DNA of 43,827 nucleotides from an uncultured Eubacterium sp. (GCA_910580075.1 CAJTVR010000035.1:1-43827), one strand, 5' to 3'. Shown: positions 1 through 7,514, counted from the stretch's first letter. A program made the numbers and translations. The notes: generated by a model not told the origin, from the sequence alone.

Positions 1-57
1 TGGAAGCTCGTCGGGCTCATAACCCGAAGGTCATAGGTTCAAATCCTGTCCCCGCAA
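1..57 (+). tRNA. tRNA-fMet (CAT), 5' part outside the window
   Basis: The 3' three quarters of a tRNA are visible. The anticodon arm has the CAT anticodon closed by three consecutive G-C pairs, a hallmark of initiator tRNA. A normal T arm with TTCAAAT loop follows, then the acceptor strand CCCCGCA and discriminator A. CCA is not encoded. The 5' acceptor strand and the start of the D arm lie upstream of the window. Elongator Met is less likely because of the GGG/CCC anticodon stem. Confidence 0.9.
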
Positions 58-62
58 CTCAT

Positions 63-135
<73 letters not shown>

Positions 136-145
136 TTAATATGAG

Positions 146-193
146 AAAATCCTTGTAGCTATTGCATTTGCGGTAGTTATAAGGATTTTTTTT
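146..193 (+). terminator. Rho-independent terminator of the tRNA-fMet/Phe transcript
   Basis: AAAATCCTT and, across a 30-nt interval, AAGGATTTT form a stem extended inward by imperfect TA/CTA pairs. The right arm runs into eight T residues. It starts 10 nt after tRNA-Phe. Confidence 0.8.
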
Positions 194-356
194 AAGATCA
201 TTAGTTCCAATAAATAGATATCTATGCTATGCAGATAGCAGATGTTCTAGAATAATTAGACCTAATTACGTGAATAAATAGCGCGGCATATTAAGTAATT
301 TATTGAGTTATATGGGATTATATCGGTTTATAAGGAACTATATGAGAATAATGTTA

Positions 357-385
357 TTGACAACACACATTGATTGGTATAAGAT
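357..385 (+). promoter_or_regulatory. Sigma-A type promoter for a predicted small RNA
   Basis: TTGACA at 357-362, a 17-nt spacer, and TAAGAT at 380-385. No sizeable ORF follows before the terminator at 484-514, so a transcript from here would be a short non-coding RNA of about 120 nt. Confidence 0.6.
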
Positions 386-391
386 AATAAA

Positions 392-514
392 CAGAAAAGA
401 GTTATTAAACAAACAGCATCCGCTAGACGGCTGAGTCATAATTTAGCTGGTTATGGCTAATAAAATAATATTAAATCAAAAGTAACCGCTTTATTTCTCA
501 TAGCGGTTATTTTT
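392..514 (+). ncRNA. Predicted small RNA converging on the toxin-like gene
   Basis: The span runs from the promoter at 357-385 to the bidirectional terminator at 484-514. It overlaps the 3' end of the small peptide gene on the other strand (491-610), so the two transcripts would be complementary over about 30 nt including the terminator. It also contains CAGCATCC (414-421) and CGGCTGAGTCA (428-438), each of which recurs in the leader of the opposing mRNA. The layout resembles type I toxin-antitoxin loci such as txpA/RatA and fst/par, but that role is inferred. Confidence 0.4.
484..514. terminator. Bidirectional terminator shared by the small RNA and the peptide gene
   Basis: AACCGCT (484-490) and AGCGGTT (502-508) form a perfect stem that extends by one T-A pair on the outside. 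On the plus strand a run of T follows at 510-514. On the minus strand the stem is followed by ACTTTTG. The stop codon of the minus-strand peptide gene lies inside the loop. Confidence 0.75.
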
Positions 515-610
515 GCGTTTTCTATCCAGAAATCTGACTATGTATGCTGATATAACACTGCTTACTGTGCCAGTTACTAATGTAAAAATCAGTAATTCAC
601 AAAATGTCAC
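491..610 (-). CDS. Small hydrophobic peptide, type I toxin-like (39 aa)
   Basis: A GTG-started ORF of 39 codons sits behind a strong ribosome site (AAGGAGG, complement of 621-630). The peptide has a short polar N-terminus, one hydrophobic segment at residues about 5-25 (LLIFTLVTGTVSSVISAYIV) and a basic tail (RFLDRKRKNNRYEK). This is the layout of Fst/TxpA/BsrG-like membrane toxins and of the small 'holin-like toxins' of Firmicutes. Its own promoter is visible (740-768). The leader carries a perfect hairpin at 657-674 (CAGAACA/TGTTCTG, 4-nt loop) about 25 nt before the ribosome site. No family assignment can be proven; a small regulatory membrane peptide is the alternative. Confidence 0.65.
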   Translation of the reverse strand: MTFCELLIFTLVTGTVSSVISAYIVRFLDRKRKNNRYEK

Positions 611-739
611 TTCTTATATCACCCTCCTTTCTTAGCAAGGGTATTTATAAGATCAACAGAACATCACTGTTCTGACGTGACTCAACCGCCTCCGTCTTTA
701 TCTAGCCAAAATAAAACGTGGATGCTGCCTGTTCTTATT

Positions 740-768
740 ATTCTACAAAATACCTTACATATTGTAAA
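740..768 (-). promoter_or_regulatory. Promoter of the toxin-like peptide gene
   Basis: On the minus strand TTTACA (763-768), a 17-nt spacer and TAGAAT (740-745). The predicted start is about 733, which gives a leader of about 120 nt before the GTG codon. Confidence 0.65.
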
Positions 769-904
769 TTAATTTATTAGTTCTCTTAAATAAACCATTT
801 AACCAAGCACTTTATCAGATATTTTCTATGGTAAAGATGAATAAGAAGGTCATGCAAGGATATAAAGACGGGCGTACTCAGAGGTATCCTGGATGATTCA
901 GGGT

Positions 905-951
905 AGCGGCGGAGGCTATGTCTGGCACGGCGGCGGAGGCCATGTCTGGCT
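905..951. repeat. Two tandem copies of a GC-rich 23-24 nt unit
   Basis: Both copies contain GCGGCGGAGGC followed by ATGTCTGGC, with one C/T difference between them. Function unknown. Confidence 0.7.
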
Positions 952-1074
952 TGCCTGACCTGTGCATATGTCAGATAGCACTATGACTGCATGGCAATTT
1001 TTCTTGAGTTTTTGCATCTAACAGATCAGCCTGTCTGAAATGATACAAATTTATAAAAGTTTGTAAAAAAAGGA

Positions 1075-1103
1075 TTGACAGACTGATATTTTCATGGTAT
1101 CAT
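1075..1103 (+). promoter_or_regulatory. Promoter of tRNA-Lys
   Basis: TTGACA at 1075-1080, a 17-nt spacer and TATCAT at 1098-1103, about 40 nt before the tRNA. Confidence 0.8.
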
Positions 1104-1145
1104 ATTAATCGTTCGTAAGCGAGTACTACGAAAAACAGAATATAC

Positions 1146-1218
1146 GGGATACTAGCTCAGTTGGTAGAGCACTTGACTTTTAATCAAGTTGTCGGGGGTT
1201 CGAATCCCCCGTGTCTCA
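1146..1218 (+). tRNA. tRNA-Lys (TTT)
   Basis: A complete 73-nt cloverleaf with acceptor GGGATAC/GTGTCTC (including G-U pairs), anticodon loop CTTTTAA (anticodon TTT), a GGGGG/CCCCC T stem, and discriminator A. CCA is not encoded. It is a single-gene unit with its own promoter and terminator. Confidence 0.97.
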
Positions 1219-1222
1219 TTTA

Positions 1223-1265
1223 GCCTTATAGATACTTTTCGTAAAGTGTCTATAAGGTTTTTTTA
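1223..1265 (+). terminator. Terminator after tRNA-Lys
   Basis: CCTTATAGATACTTT and AAAGTGTCTATAAGG form a long stem with one wobble, over a CGT loop extension, followed by seven T residues. Confidence 0.9.
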
Positions 1266-1362
1266 TTTGTAAAATTAGTAAATACTCTATGTTCACAGAA
1301 AGAGACAAACATATACAAACATTCTCAATTAATTTACCTCTCCAATGTACCAGTTACTCATA

Positions 1363-1436
1363 AAACTCTTGACATATCTGTATATGTACTGTATATATAT
1401 TTATATACAGTACATATACAGATATGTCAAGAGTTT
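1363..1436 (+). promoter_or_regulatory. 74-bp perfect palindrome holding the promoter of the two-ABC/GntR operon
   Basis: Two 35-nt arms are exact reverse complements around a 4-nt centre (TATT). The left arm contains TTGACA (1369-1374), a 17-nt spacer and TATATA (1392-1397), so transcription would start close to the centre. By symmetry the same promoter faces the other way on the minus strand. The inner part GTACTGTATATA/TATATACAGTAC has the look of a dimer-binding operator. The YtrA-type GntR protein encoded at 3121-3492 is the obvious candidate ligand. It lies 32 bp before the first gene. Confidence 0.7.
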
Positions 1437-1467
1437 GATATACACTGCTTGGAAAGGAGAAGACGCA

Positions 1468-2340
1468 ATGATAAAGCTGGAACGGGTAGAAAAACGTCTG
1501 AATGATTTTAATTTACAGGATATTTCTTTTGAACTGCCAAAAGGTTACATTATGGGTCTGATTGGCGGGAATGGAGCCGGAAAGACGACTCTTTTGAATT
1601 TAATCCTGGGTTTATATCAGCCGGATCATGGGAGGCTGACTCTTTTTGACCGGGAGTATTCCGAGGATGAGCAGCTGATAAGAAATGAAACAGGCTCTGT
1701 GCTTGCAGATGAAAATTTATTTCTGCCAGATATCAGTCTGATACAAAATGCAAATCTGTTTGGAAGATTTTATAAGAATTATAATAAAGATATGATACTT
1801 CAGTATTTGAAGCAGTTTTCACTGGATGTCCGAAAGAAATGGAAACATCTGTCAAAAGGAGAAAAACTGAAGTTTCAGTTTGCATTTGCTTTATCACATC
1901 ATGCAAAACTGTTAGTTCTGGATGAGCCTGCAGCAAATTTTGATCCAGAGTTTCGGGAGCAGTTTCAGCACATTATTACACAGTTTGCCAGCAGCGGTGA
2001 AGGCAGTGTCATTCTGTCGACACATCAGCTGTCTGAGCTGAATCGGGCTGCTGACTATATCACATTTCTGCATCAGGGAAAATTGGTTTTTTCAACAGAT
2101 AAAGAGACTCTGGCAGATAAATTCCGGATAGTGAAAGGAGAAGAATATAAAATAAATCTGCTCAAAGAGGAACGAATCGTATACAAGGAAAAAAACAGCT
2201 GCGGGGTTTCAGCTCTTGTCAGACACAGGAAAATTGACTCTTATGACAATGCGCTGAAAGTTGAAATTCCTTCACTTGAAGATATTATGTACTATTTAAT
2301 TAAAAGCGGAAAACCAGAACATTTTTCAAATATGTTTTAG
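1468..2340 (+). CDS. ABC transporter ATP-binding protein, YtrB-like (290 aa)
   Basis: The ATPase subunit of an ABC-2 type transporter. From the ATG at 1468 the protein shows Walker A GGNGAGKTT (about 33-41), a signature LSKGE (128-132), Walker B LLVLDEP (D152, E153) and H-loop H186. A 70-residue C-terminal extension follows, as in YtrB/EcsA-like ATPases. A longer reading frame reaches back to 1345, but that start lies before and reads through the palindrome; the ATG at 1468 has GGAAAGGAG 7-8 nt upstream. It is followed after 17 bp by its permease and then by a GntR regulator, the usual YtrA-type operon, which in related systems responds to cell-wall antibiotics. The substrate is not known. 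Confidence 0.9.
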   Translation: MIKLERVEKRLNDFNLQDISFELPKGYIMGLIGGNGAGKTTLLNLILGLYQPDHGRLTLFDREYSEDEQLIRNETGSVLADENLFLPDISLIQNANLFGRFYKNYNKDMILQYLKQFSLDVRKKWKHLSKGEKLKFQFAFALSHHAKLLVLDEPAANFDPEFREQFQHIITQFASSGEGSVILSTHQLSELNRAADYITFLHQGKLVFSTDKETLADKFRIVKGEEYKINLLKEERIVYKEKNSCGVSALVRHRKIDSYDNALKVEIPSLEDIMYYLIKSGKPEHFSNMF

Positions 2341-2357
2341 ATGTGAGGTGAGAAATT

Positions 2358-3083
2358 ATGATAAAATTTGTACTGGATGACTACAGAGGAAGATTTTTTA
2401 CTGCTTTCATATCAACAATACAAGTGATCATCATTTATTCTGTATGGATTTTTTTGTATATGGCGATAGTAACAAAAACTGATATTATAAAATATTCAAT
2501 AGGAATTCTGCCAATGCTGACTGGTTTTTTTCTGTCACGCATGTATCCAAACCAGATACATAAGCTGATGTTTCTATGCCCGATGTCTGACAGGGACAGA
2601 AAAAGATATATGATAACTGCATATGGCGTACGTGTCGGAATTTCTATGGCTGTATATATATTGCTTAGCATGCCTGCTTTCATTACAGATTATATTTCTA
2701 CATCGGAACTGCTGATCGCAGCACTGCTGGTCCTGATTTATGTTATGGGAACGAATATGCATCATCCGTTGCTCAGTATGCAGATAGCAGAAACAAAGGA
2801 AAAAGCGGATTATGGCTTCAGGATCCTGTATACACTGCTGTCGGCCGTTTCCCAGATTGCTGCCTGTCTGGCAATGGTTTTTCTGGCATCAGCCGATAAA
2901 CAGGCATCGGCTGCAGGCATCTATGCAGAATCAGCTGCCCATTCCCTCAGGCGGGATGTTGTGATTCTGTTACTGACAGAGCTGCTGTTAAACACAGTCA
3001 TATGTCTGGTCTGCTACAAACCTGTGATGAAATATGGTATGAATTATGAATTGTGCGGAGTTTATTCTAAGAAAACAAAATAA
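2358..3083 (+). CDS. ABC transporter membrane subunit (241 aa)
   Basis: An integral membrane protein with about six hydrophobic segments (for example residues 12-35, 44-60, 92-110, 118-133, 156-177 and 207-225). It is the expected partner of the ATPase just upstream, with a ribosome site GAGGTGAG 8 nt before the ATG. The length and hydrophobicity pattern fit ABC-2 type permeases of YtrC/YtrD-like systems, but no residue motif settles the family. The short polar loops argue against a substrate-binding domain. Confidence 0.75.
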   Translation: MIKFVLDDYRGRFFTAFISTIQVIIIYSVWIFLYMAIVTKTDIIKYSIGILPMLTGFFLSRMYPNQIHKLMFLCPMSDRDRKRYMITAYGVRVGISMAVYILLSMPAFITDYISTSELLIAALLVLIYVMGTNMHHPLLSMQIAETKEKADYGFRILYTLLSAVSQIAACLAMVFLASADKQASAAGIYAESAAHSLRRDVVILLLTELLLNTVICLVCYKPVMKYGMNYELCGVYSKKTK

Positions 3084-3120
3084 ACGAAACTGAAGACAGC
3101 GGGGAAAGGAACATGGCTGA

Positions 3121-3492
3121 ATGAATATTGTAATCAGTACAAACAGCAGTCTTGCAATTTATGAGCAGATTGTAAATCAGTTGAAAAATGCAATTTTAAA
3201 TCATGAGCTAAAAGCCGGGGAAGCGCTTCCGTCTATCCGTATGCTGGCAGGCAGTCTGGAAGTCAGCGTCATTACTACAAAACGGGCTTATGAAGAGCTG
3301 GAAAAAGAAAATCTGATTCGGTCAGTAGCCGGAAAGGGGTTTTATGTGTGTGATACGAATACTGACTATCTGAAAGAAAAGCAGTATATGATGCTGGAAA
3401 AGAAGATGATCGAGCTGTTAGAAGAGTGTAAAAAAGCAGGAATGAAAAAAAGCGAAATATTATCCATGACAAAAGAACTGCTGAATGAATAG
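3121..3492 (+). CDS. GntR family transcriptional regulator, YtrA subfamily (123 aa)
   Basis: An N-terminal winged helix of the GntR type (IYEQIVNQLKNAILNHELKAG at the start, SIRMLAGSLEVSVITTKRAYEELE for the recognition helix, then the wing with GKGFYV). It is followed by only about 45 residues, the short C-terminus typical of YtrA regulators that dimerise without a large effector domain. It lies between two ABC transporter pairs on the same strand, 37 bp after the first permease, and probably represses the operon from the palindrome at 1363-1436. Its last codons (SMTKELLNE and stop) are repeated downstream in tandem. Confidence 0.9.
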   Translation: MNIVISTNSSLAIYEQIVNQLKNAILNHELKAGEALPSIRMLAGSLEVSVITTKRAYEELEKENLIRSVAGKGFYVCDTNTDYLKEKQYMMLEKKMIELLEECKKAGMKKSEILSMTKELLNE

Positions 3493-3900
3493 GGAGATGG
3501 TAGTGCAAAAGATGAAATTGAAACAGAAAACAGAAGGAGTGAAATAGAAAAATAATAAACGAAAACAGAAAGAACTGTCCATGACAAAAGAACTGCTGAA
3601 TGAATAGGGAGATAGTAGTGCGAAAATTGAAGCAGAAAACAGAAGGAGTGAAATAGAAAAATAATAAACGAAAGCAGAAAGAACTGTCCATGATAAAAGA
3701 ACTGCTGAATGAATAGGGAGATAGTAGTGCGAAAATTGAAGCAGAAAACAGAAAGTATGAAACAGAAAATAATGAACGACAAAAGAAAGAATTATCCATG
3801 ACAAAAGAACAATGGTGGAAGGCAAAATTGAAACAGAAAACAGGAAGTGCTAATTAAAAGAAAAAAGAAAGAATGAAAGAGAAAATAGAAAGCGTGAAGC
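3464..3900 (+). repeat. Four tandem copies of the gntR 3' end plus spacer
   Basis: The unit begins CCATGACAAAAGAACTGCTG at 3464 inside gntR, then recurs at 3579, 3688 and 3796, giving periods of 115, 109 and 108 nt. The first three copies carry the codons for the last residues of the regulator and its TAG stop, then a purine-rich spacer with CAGAAAACAGAA. The fourth copy is truncated and diverged. Copies 2-4 lie beyond the stop codon and are not translated with gntR. Long minus-strand frames across it (3275-3825) are Phe/Ser-rich and are an effect of the purine-rich repeat. Confidence 0.9.
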
Positions 3901-3959
3901 AGAAAGGCAGCGGAAGAGACTTGAAAGAATAAATAGGAAAAGCAGCGGAGGAAATTACA

Positions 3960-4613
3960 TTGAATGTCGAATTTCAGAACGTAACGTTTAGAAGAAAGAG
4001 GTTTTGTCTGCAGAATTTATCTTTTACAATCAGGGAAGGATATATCACTGCGCTGACTGGGCGGAATGGGGCCGGAAAGACAACATTATTCCACCTGTTA
4101 CTGGATCAGAATGCCCGGTATGAAGGAAATATCCTGGCAGATGGCATAGAATGGAGTCAGAACCGGATGAAAAGAATGAACAGAATCGGATTTGTATCTG
4201 ATGAACAGAAATTTTTCATGGAGCTGTCGGCGATGGAAAATGTAGAAATGCTGCAGTGCCTGTATGATGAATTTTCAATGGATAAATTTAAAGAATACAT
4301 GGATAAAATGGAACTTTCGGTATACAGGTATCTGAAAGATATGTCCAGAGGCGAATATATAAAATATCAGCTGGCGTTTGCCATATCTCATGAAACTCAG
4401 TTATATCTGCTGGACGAAGCCACAGCCGGAATGGATACTGTATTTAAAAAGGAGTTTTTCCATATCCTGCATGATTTAATGATAAATGAACACTGTTCTG
4501 TACTGCTCAGTACACATTTACAGGAAGATATCGACAGACATATGGATTATGTAATTGAAATTGATCAGGGTAAGATTCTTTCTGAACATGAAACCGGAAC
4601 GCTTGAAAAATAA
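3960..4613 (+). CDS. ABC transporter ATP-binding protein, second pair (217 aa)
   Basis: A compact ABC ATPase with Walker A GRNGAGKTT (34-42), signature MSRGE (128-132), Walker B LLDEATAGMD (D152, E153) and a switch His in STHLQED. The TTG start is chosen because GGAGG lies 8 nt upstream and the homologous region begins directly after it. It is related to the ATPase at 1468-2340 but lacks that protein's C-terminal extension. It is followed after 18 bp by a membrane protein, and the whole set from 1468 to 5105 is probably one transcription unit interrupted by the gntR-derived repeats. Confidence 0.9.
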   Translation: MNVEFQNVTFRRKRFCLQNLSFTIREGYITALTGRNGAGKTTLFHLLLDQNARYEGNILADGIEWSQNRMKRMNRIGFVSDEQKFFMELSAMENVEMLQCLYDEFSMDKFKEYMDKMELSVYRYLKDMSRGEYIKYQLAFAISHETQLYLLDEATAGMDTVFKKEFFHILHDLMINEHCSVLLSTHLQEDIDRHMDYVIEIDQGKILSEHETGTLEK

Positions 4614-4631
4614 TTAGGAAAGGGTGCACAG

Positions 4632-5105
4632 ATGCAGAATATAGATAAAATTAAAAAATTTGACAGGCAGCTGGAACAGGCATGTGAAAGCAGTTTTTTC
4701 AATGGAAAAGCGGGATCATTTATGCTTTGCGGCCTGGGTCTTTTGTTTATGATGATTCCTGTAGAGCTGTCAGAGGTAATGATCAGTATTGTATGTGCCG
4801 GATGTATACTGTGCATGACAGGGGTATACCAGTATATGCAGATTTATCTGAAAGCATGGGAAGGGGGAAAGAGTGTTTCAGTTTATAAAAAATTAAAATA
4901 TATGCCGGTAGCAAAAGCAGAGATCAGAAAAGTACGTTTTGGATATCTGAATCGTTTCTGTATCAAAATATGTACGGCTGGCTTTTTTCTTCAGCAGCTG
5001 ATGTCTTTTCTGAATCACAGCTTTGGTCTGACATCAGTTTTGTTTGCGGCAGCGTGGGCAGCATTCATCTGGATTACTGGAATTTTAACAGTACTGCAGT
5101 CCTGA
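4632..5105 (+). CDS. Small membrane protein, presumed partner of the second ATPase (157 aa)
   Basis: Four hydrophobic segments (about 28-46, 50-70, 107-128 and 132-154) separated by short basic loops, with AGGAAAGGGTG before the ATG. No family is recognised with confidence. Its place directly after an ABC ATPase, mirroring the first pair, suggests a half-size permease subunit. At 157 residues it is shorter than the usual 220-250, so it may act as a dimer or with the permease at 2358-3083. Confidence 0.65.
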   Translation: MQNIDKIKKFDRQLEQACESSFFNGKAGSFMLCGLGLLFMMIPVELSEVMISIVCAGCILCMTGVYQYMQIYLKAWEGGKSVSVYKKLKYMPVAKAEIRKVRFGYLNRFCIKICTAGFFLQQLMSFLNHSFGLTSVLFAAAWAAFIWITGILTVLQS

Positions 5106-5141
5106 TTTTTGTTTTTGGAAAGAGGTAATCACTCTATCGAC

Positions 5142-5256
5142 AAATGATCTTTAAGGATATATAATAATGCAGATTACTAAATGATCTTTAAGGATATAAA
5201 TAATGCAGATTACTGACAAATGATCTTTAAGAATATATAATAATGCAGATTACTGA
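5142..5256 (+). repeat. Three tandem copies of a 37-39 nt unit
   Basis: AAATGATCTTTAAG followed by GATATATAATAATGCAGATT and ACT starts at 5142, 5179 and 5218 with small changes. It fills part of the 323-bp gap between the ABC operon and the response regulator gene. The rest of the gap (5257-5428) is AT-rich and shows no ORF and no clear promoter. Confidence 0.85.
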
Positions 5257-5428
5257 AGCGTGCTGTATATGATTTCAGCAGGATGTGTTTTAAAGTTTGT
5301 GAAGATTTTATCCCTTGATTTTCATAATATGCAGATTAAATTCGGGATGAATTCTCCATAAAGCGTGAAGTGCAGATTGCGGAAATAATTTTTCAGATAC
5401 GCTCTGGCATAGACACTGAGGTGGAATA

Positions 5429-6100
5429 ATGTATCGGATTATGATTATTGAAGACGACCAGACAATGGCAGAAACGATAAAAAAGCAGATTGAATCCTGG
5501 GGAAATCATGGAATCTGTGTTGAAGATTTTCAGAATGTGATTCCTGAGTTTGTAAAATGTGATCCGCATCTGGTTCTGGTAGATATCATGCTGCCTTTTT
5601 ATAACGGCTATTACTGGTGCACGGAAATACGTAAAATTTCAAATGTTCCAGTTATTTTTCTTTCATCTGCTTCTGATAATATGAATATTGTAATGGCTAT
5701 GAATATGGGTGGCGATGATTTTATCCCAAAACCGGTAGATTTAAATGTATTAATGGCAAAATTGCAGGCTGTGCTGCGCAGGGCATATGATATGGGCGGA
5801 AAAATACCTGTGCTTGAACACAAGGGAGCTGTACTGAATCTAAATGATGCTTCTCTGACATATCAGGGGAGGAGGATTGAACTGACCAAAAATGATTTTA
5901 GAATTCTTCAGATGCTGCTGGAAAATAAGGGAAAAGTAGTCAGCCGGGATACGCTGATGACAAAACTATGGCAGATGGACTCCTATGTGGAAGAAAATAC
6001 ACTGACAGTCAATGTAACAAGGCTCAGAAAAAAACTGGAACAGGCAGGACTGAAAGATTTCATAAAGACGAAGATAGGAAGCGGGTATATTGTAGAGTAA
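5429..6100 (+). CDS. OmpR-family response regulator, BceR-like (223 aa)
   Basis: A receiver domain at 1-120 with the acidic pair E8/D9/D10, phospho-acceptor D52 (LVDIMLP) and K101 (IPKPVD). A winged-helix DNA-binding domain at about 128-223 follows (ELTKNDFRILQMLLENKGKVVSR, then TVNVTRLRKKLE). GAGGTGG precedes the ATG. It is followed by an intramembrane-sensing type kinase and a BceAB-type transporter, so it most likely activates the transporter promoter at 7851-7926. Confidence 0.92.
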   Translation: MYRIMIIEDDQTMAETIKKQIESWGNHGICVEDFQNVIPEFVKCDPHLVLVDIMLPFYNGYYWCTEIRKISNVPVIFLSSASDNMNIVMAMNMGGDDFIPKPVDLNVLMAKLQAVLRRAYDMGGKIPVLEHKGAVLNLNDASLTYQGRRIELTKNDFRILQMLLENKGKVVSRDTLMTKLWQMDSYVEENTLTVNVTRLRKKLEQAGLKDFIKTKIGSGYIVE

Positions 6101-6112
6101 AAGGAGGAGAAT

Positions 6113-6472
6113 GAGACACGGAAAATAAGACACAGGTACAAAAAGTACAGTACAGGAACTAAAGTGCAGAGAGATGAAATGGGGACAGAAAGCTAAAAAG
6201 GAGGAAGTCTATTGAGACACAGATATAAAAAGCAGATCAGGAACAAAGGTGCAGAGAGATGAAACCGGGACAGAAAGCTAAAAAGAAGGAAAGTCTATTG
6301 AGACACAGATATAAAAAGCAGATCAGGAACAAAGGTGCAGAGGGATGAAACCGGGACAGAAAGCTAAAAAGGAGGAAAGTCTATTGAGACACAGATATAA
6401 AAAGCAGATCAGGAACAAAGGTGCAGAGGGATGAAACCGGGACAGAAAGTTAAAAAGGCAGAGAGTCTGAAT
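6113..6472 (+). repeat. Tandem ~86-bp repeats carrying copies of a kinase-like start region; linked mini-ORFs
   Basis: Units begin GAGACAC at 6113, 6214, 6300 and 6386. Each contains an ATGAAA followed by GGGACAGAAAG (ATGs at 6174, 6259, 6345 and 6431; spacing 85, 86 and 86). The ORF from 6259 is 29 codons long and its TGA overlaps the ATG at 6345 (ATGA). The ORF from 6345 likewise ends on the ATG at 6431, which opens in frame into the kinase. The first unit is diverged and out of phase. Ribosome sites in front of these ATGs are weak (GCAGAGGG). Confidence 0.85.
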
Positions 6473-6529
6473 GAGATACAAATACAGAAAGAAAACTTTG
6501 ATAAGAAGCAGGAAGGAAAGATAGTCTGG

Positions 6530-7510
6530 ATGTATTTCAGACAGTACAGGTATACAGCGCTTATGTTTCTGATTTATATAGGTATTTTTGCATTTGTTTT
6601 TTCTCTTTATAATCTGGAGACGGAGGCAGTGCTGTATGCGGCCGGGCTGTGTATTATAGTAACTTCTGTCGTTTTGTTTCTTCATATATTTTTTTATAAA
6701 AGGAAGCATAAACAAAGGCTGGAAATTTTAAAAAATATACAGATACCAGGTCAGACGCTGCCGGCGGCGGATACGCTGGCAGAAGCTGACTATCAGGAAA
6801 TGGTTCGTGAATTAGAATATATCTGTGCCGGCAATATGACACAGTGGCAGAGAGAACGCCAGGAAAGCCTGGATTATTATACAACATGGGTGCATCAGAT
6901 TAAAACGCCGATATCGGTTATGCGCATGACACTGCAGTCAGAAGATACAGACGAACACAGGGAGCTGCTGTCACAGCTGTTTCGCATAGAGCAGTATGTA
7001 GAAATGGTGTTAAGTTATCTGCGGCTTGGCAGCGAGACATCGGATTTTGTTATTCAGGAATATAAACTGGACGACATCATACGAGAAGCCATTCATAAAT
7101 ATGCGTCTATCTTTGTAAGAAAACGCATCCGCCTGTCTTATGAACCGCCAGAATGTACTGTGCTGACAGATGAGAAATGGCTGCTGTTTATGATAGAGCA
7201 GATTTTGTCAAATGCAGTCAAATACACAAAGGAAGAAGGTACTGTAACGATTACAGTGACACCAGAGCTGGTATTAAAGATTGCTGATACAGGAATTGGA
7301 ATTGCATCGGAAGACATACCACGTATTTTTGAAAAAGGCTTTACCGGATATAACGGAAGGGCTGATAAAAAATCAACAGGACTTGGACTGTATCTTTGCC
7401 ATATGGCAGCAGAAAAGCTTTGTCATGAGATCAGCGCTGAATCGGAGGCTGGTAAGGGGACGGTATTTTCTATAAATCTAAAACGGGAAGAACTGGAGGT
7501 TTTTTCATAA
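6530..7510 (+). CDS. Intramembrane-sensing histidine kinase, BceS-like (326 aa)
   Basis: Two close membrane helices (about 11-27 and 33-56) with almost no extracellular loop, then a DHp domain with phospho-acceptor H122 (WVHQIKTP) and an ATPase domain with N box (SNAVKY), G1 (ADTGIGI) and G2 (STGLGLYL). This is the BceS/VraS-like design in which the kinase senses through its partner ABC transporter. I place the start at 6530, with GGAAGGAAAG 9 nt upstream; an in-frame ATG at 6431 would add 33 polar residues encoded by the upstream repeat. If that start is used, translation would be linked to the mini-ORF before it. Confidence 0.88.
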   Translation: MYFRQYRYTALMFLIYIGIFAFVFSLYNLETEAVLYAAGLCIIVTSVVLFLHIFFYKRKHKQRLEILKNIQIPGQTLPAADTLAEADYQEMVRELEYICAGNMTQWQRERQESLDYYTTWVHQIKTPISVMRMTLQSEDTDEHRELLSQLFRIEQYVEMVLSYLRLGSETSDFVIQEYKLDDIIREAIHKYASIFVRKRIRLSYEPPECTVLTDEKWLLFMIEQILSNAVKYTKEEGTVTITVTPELVLKIADTGIGIASEDIPRIFEKGFTGYNGRADKKSTGLGLYLCHMAAEKLCHEISAESEAGKGTVFSINLKREELEVFS

Positions 7511-7514
7511 TGTT

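Larger units (their letters stand above)
611..1074. other. Non-coding stretch before tRNA-Lys
   Basis: Beyond the leader and promoter of the small peptide gene, I see no ORF with a ribosome site here. The only other structure is a direct duplication of a GC-rich 23-24 nt unit (GGCGGCGGAGGC, then ATGTCTGGC) at about 905-951. It stands out against the AT-rich surroundings. Confidence 0.6.

Noticed and set aside
1363..1436. Palindrome as a terminator of tRNA-Lys
   Set aside because: tRNA-Lys already has a strong terminator at 1223-1265, and the palindrome lacks a T run and holds a promoter.
1345..1467. Upstream extension of the first ABC ATPase
   Set aside because: The added residues (Tyr/Ile-rich) are a translation of the palindrome and promoter; the ATG at 1468 has a proper ribosome site and the family starts there.
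3275..3825. Three long overlapping minus-strand ORFs, Phe/Ser/Leu-rich
   Set aside because: They read the complement of a purine-rich tandem repeat, have no ribosome site, and their similarity to each other only mirrors the repeat.
5142..6472. Could the tandem repeats be CRISPR arrays?
   Set aside because: Units are contiguous with no unique spacers of constant length, and no cas genes are present.
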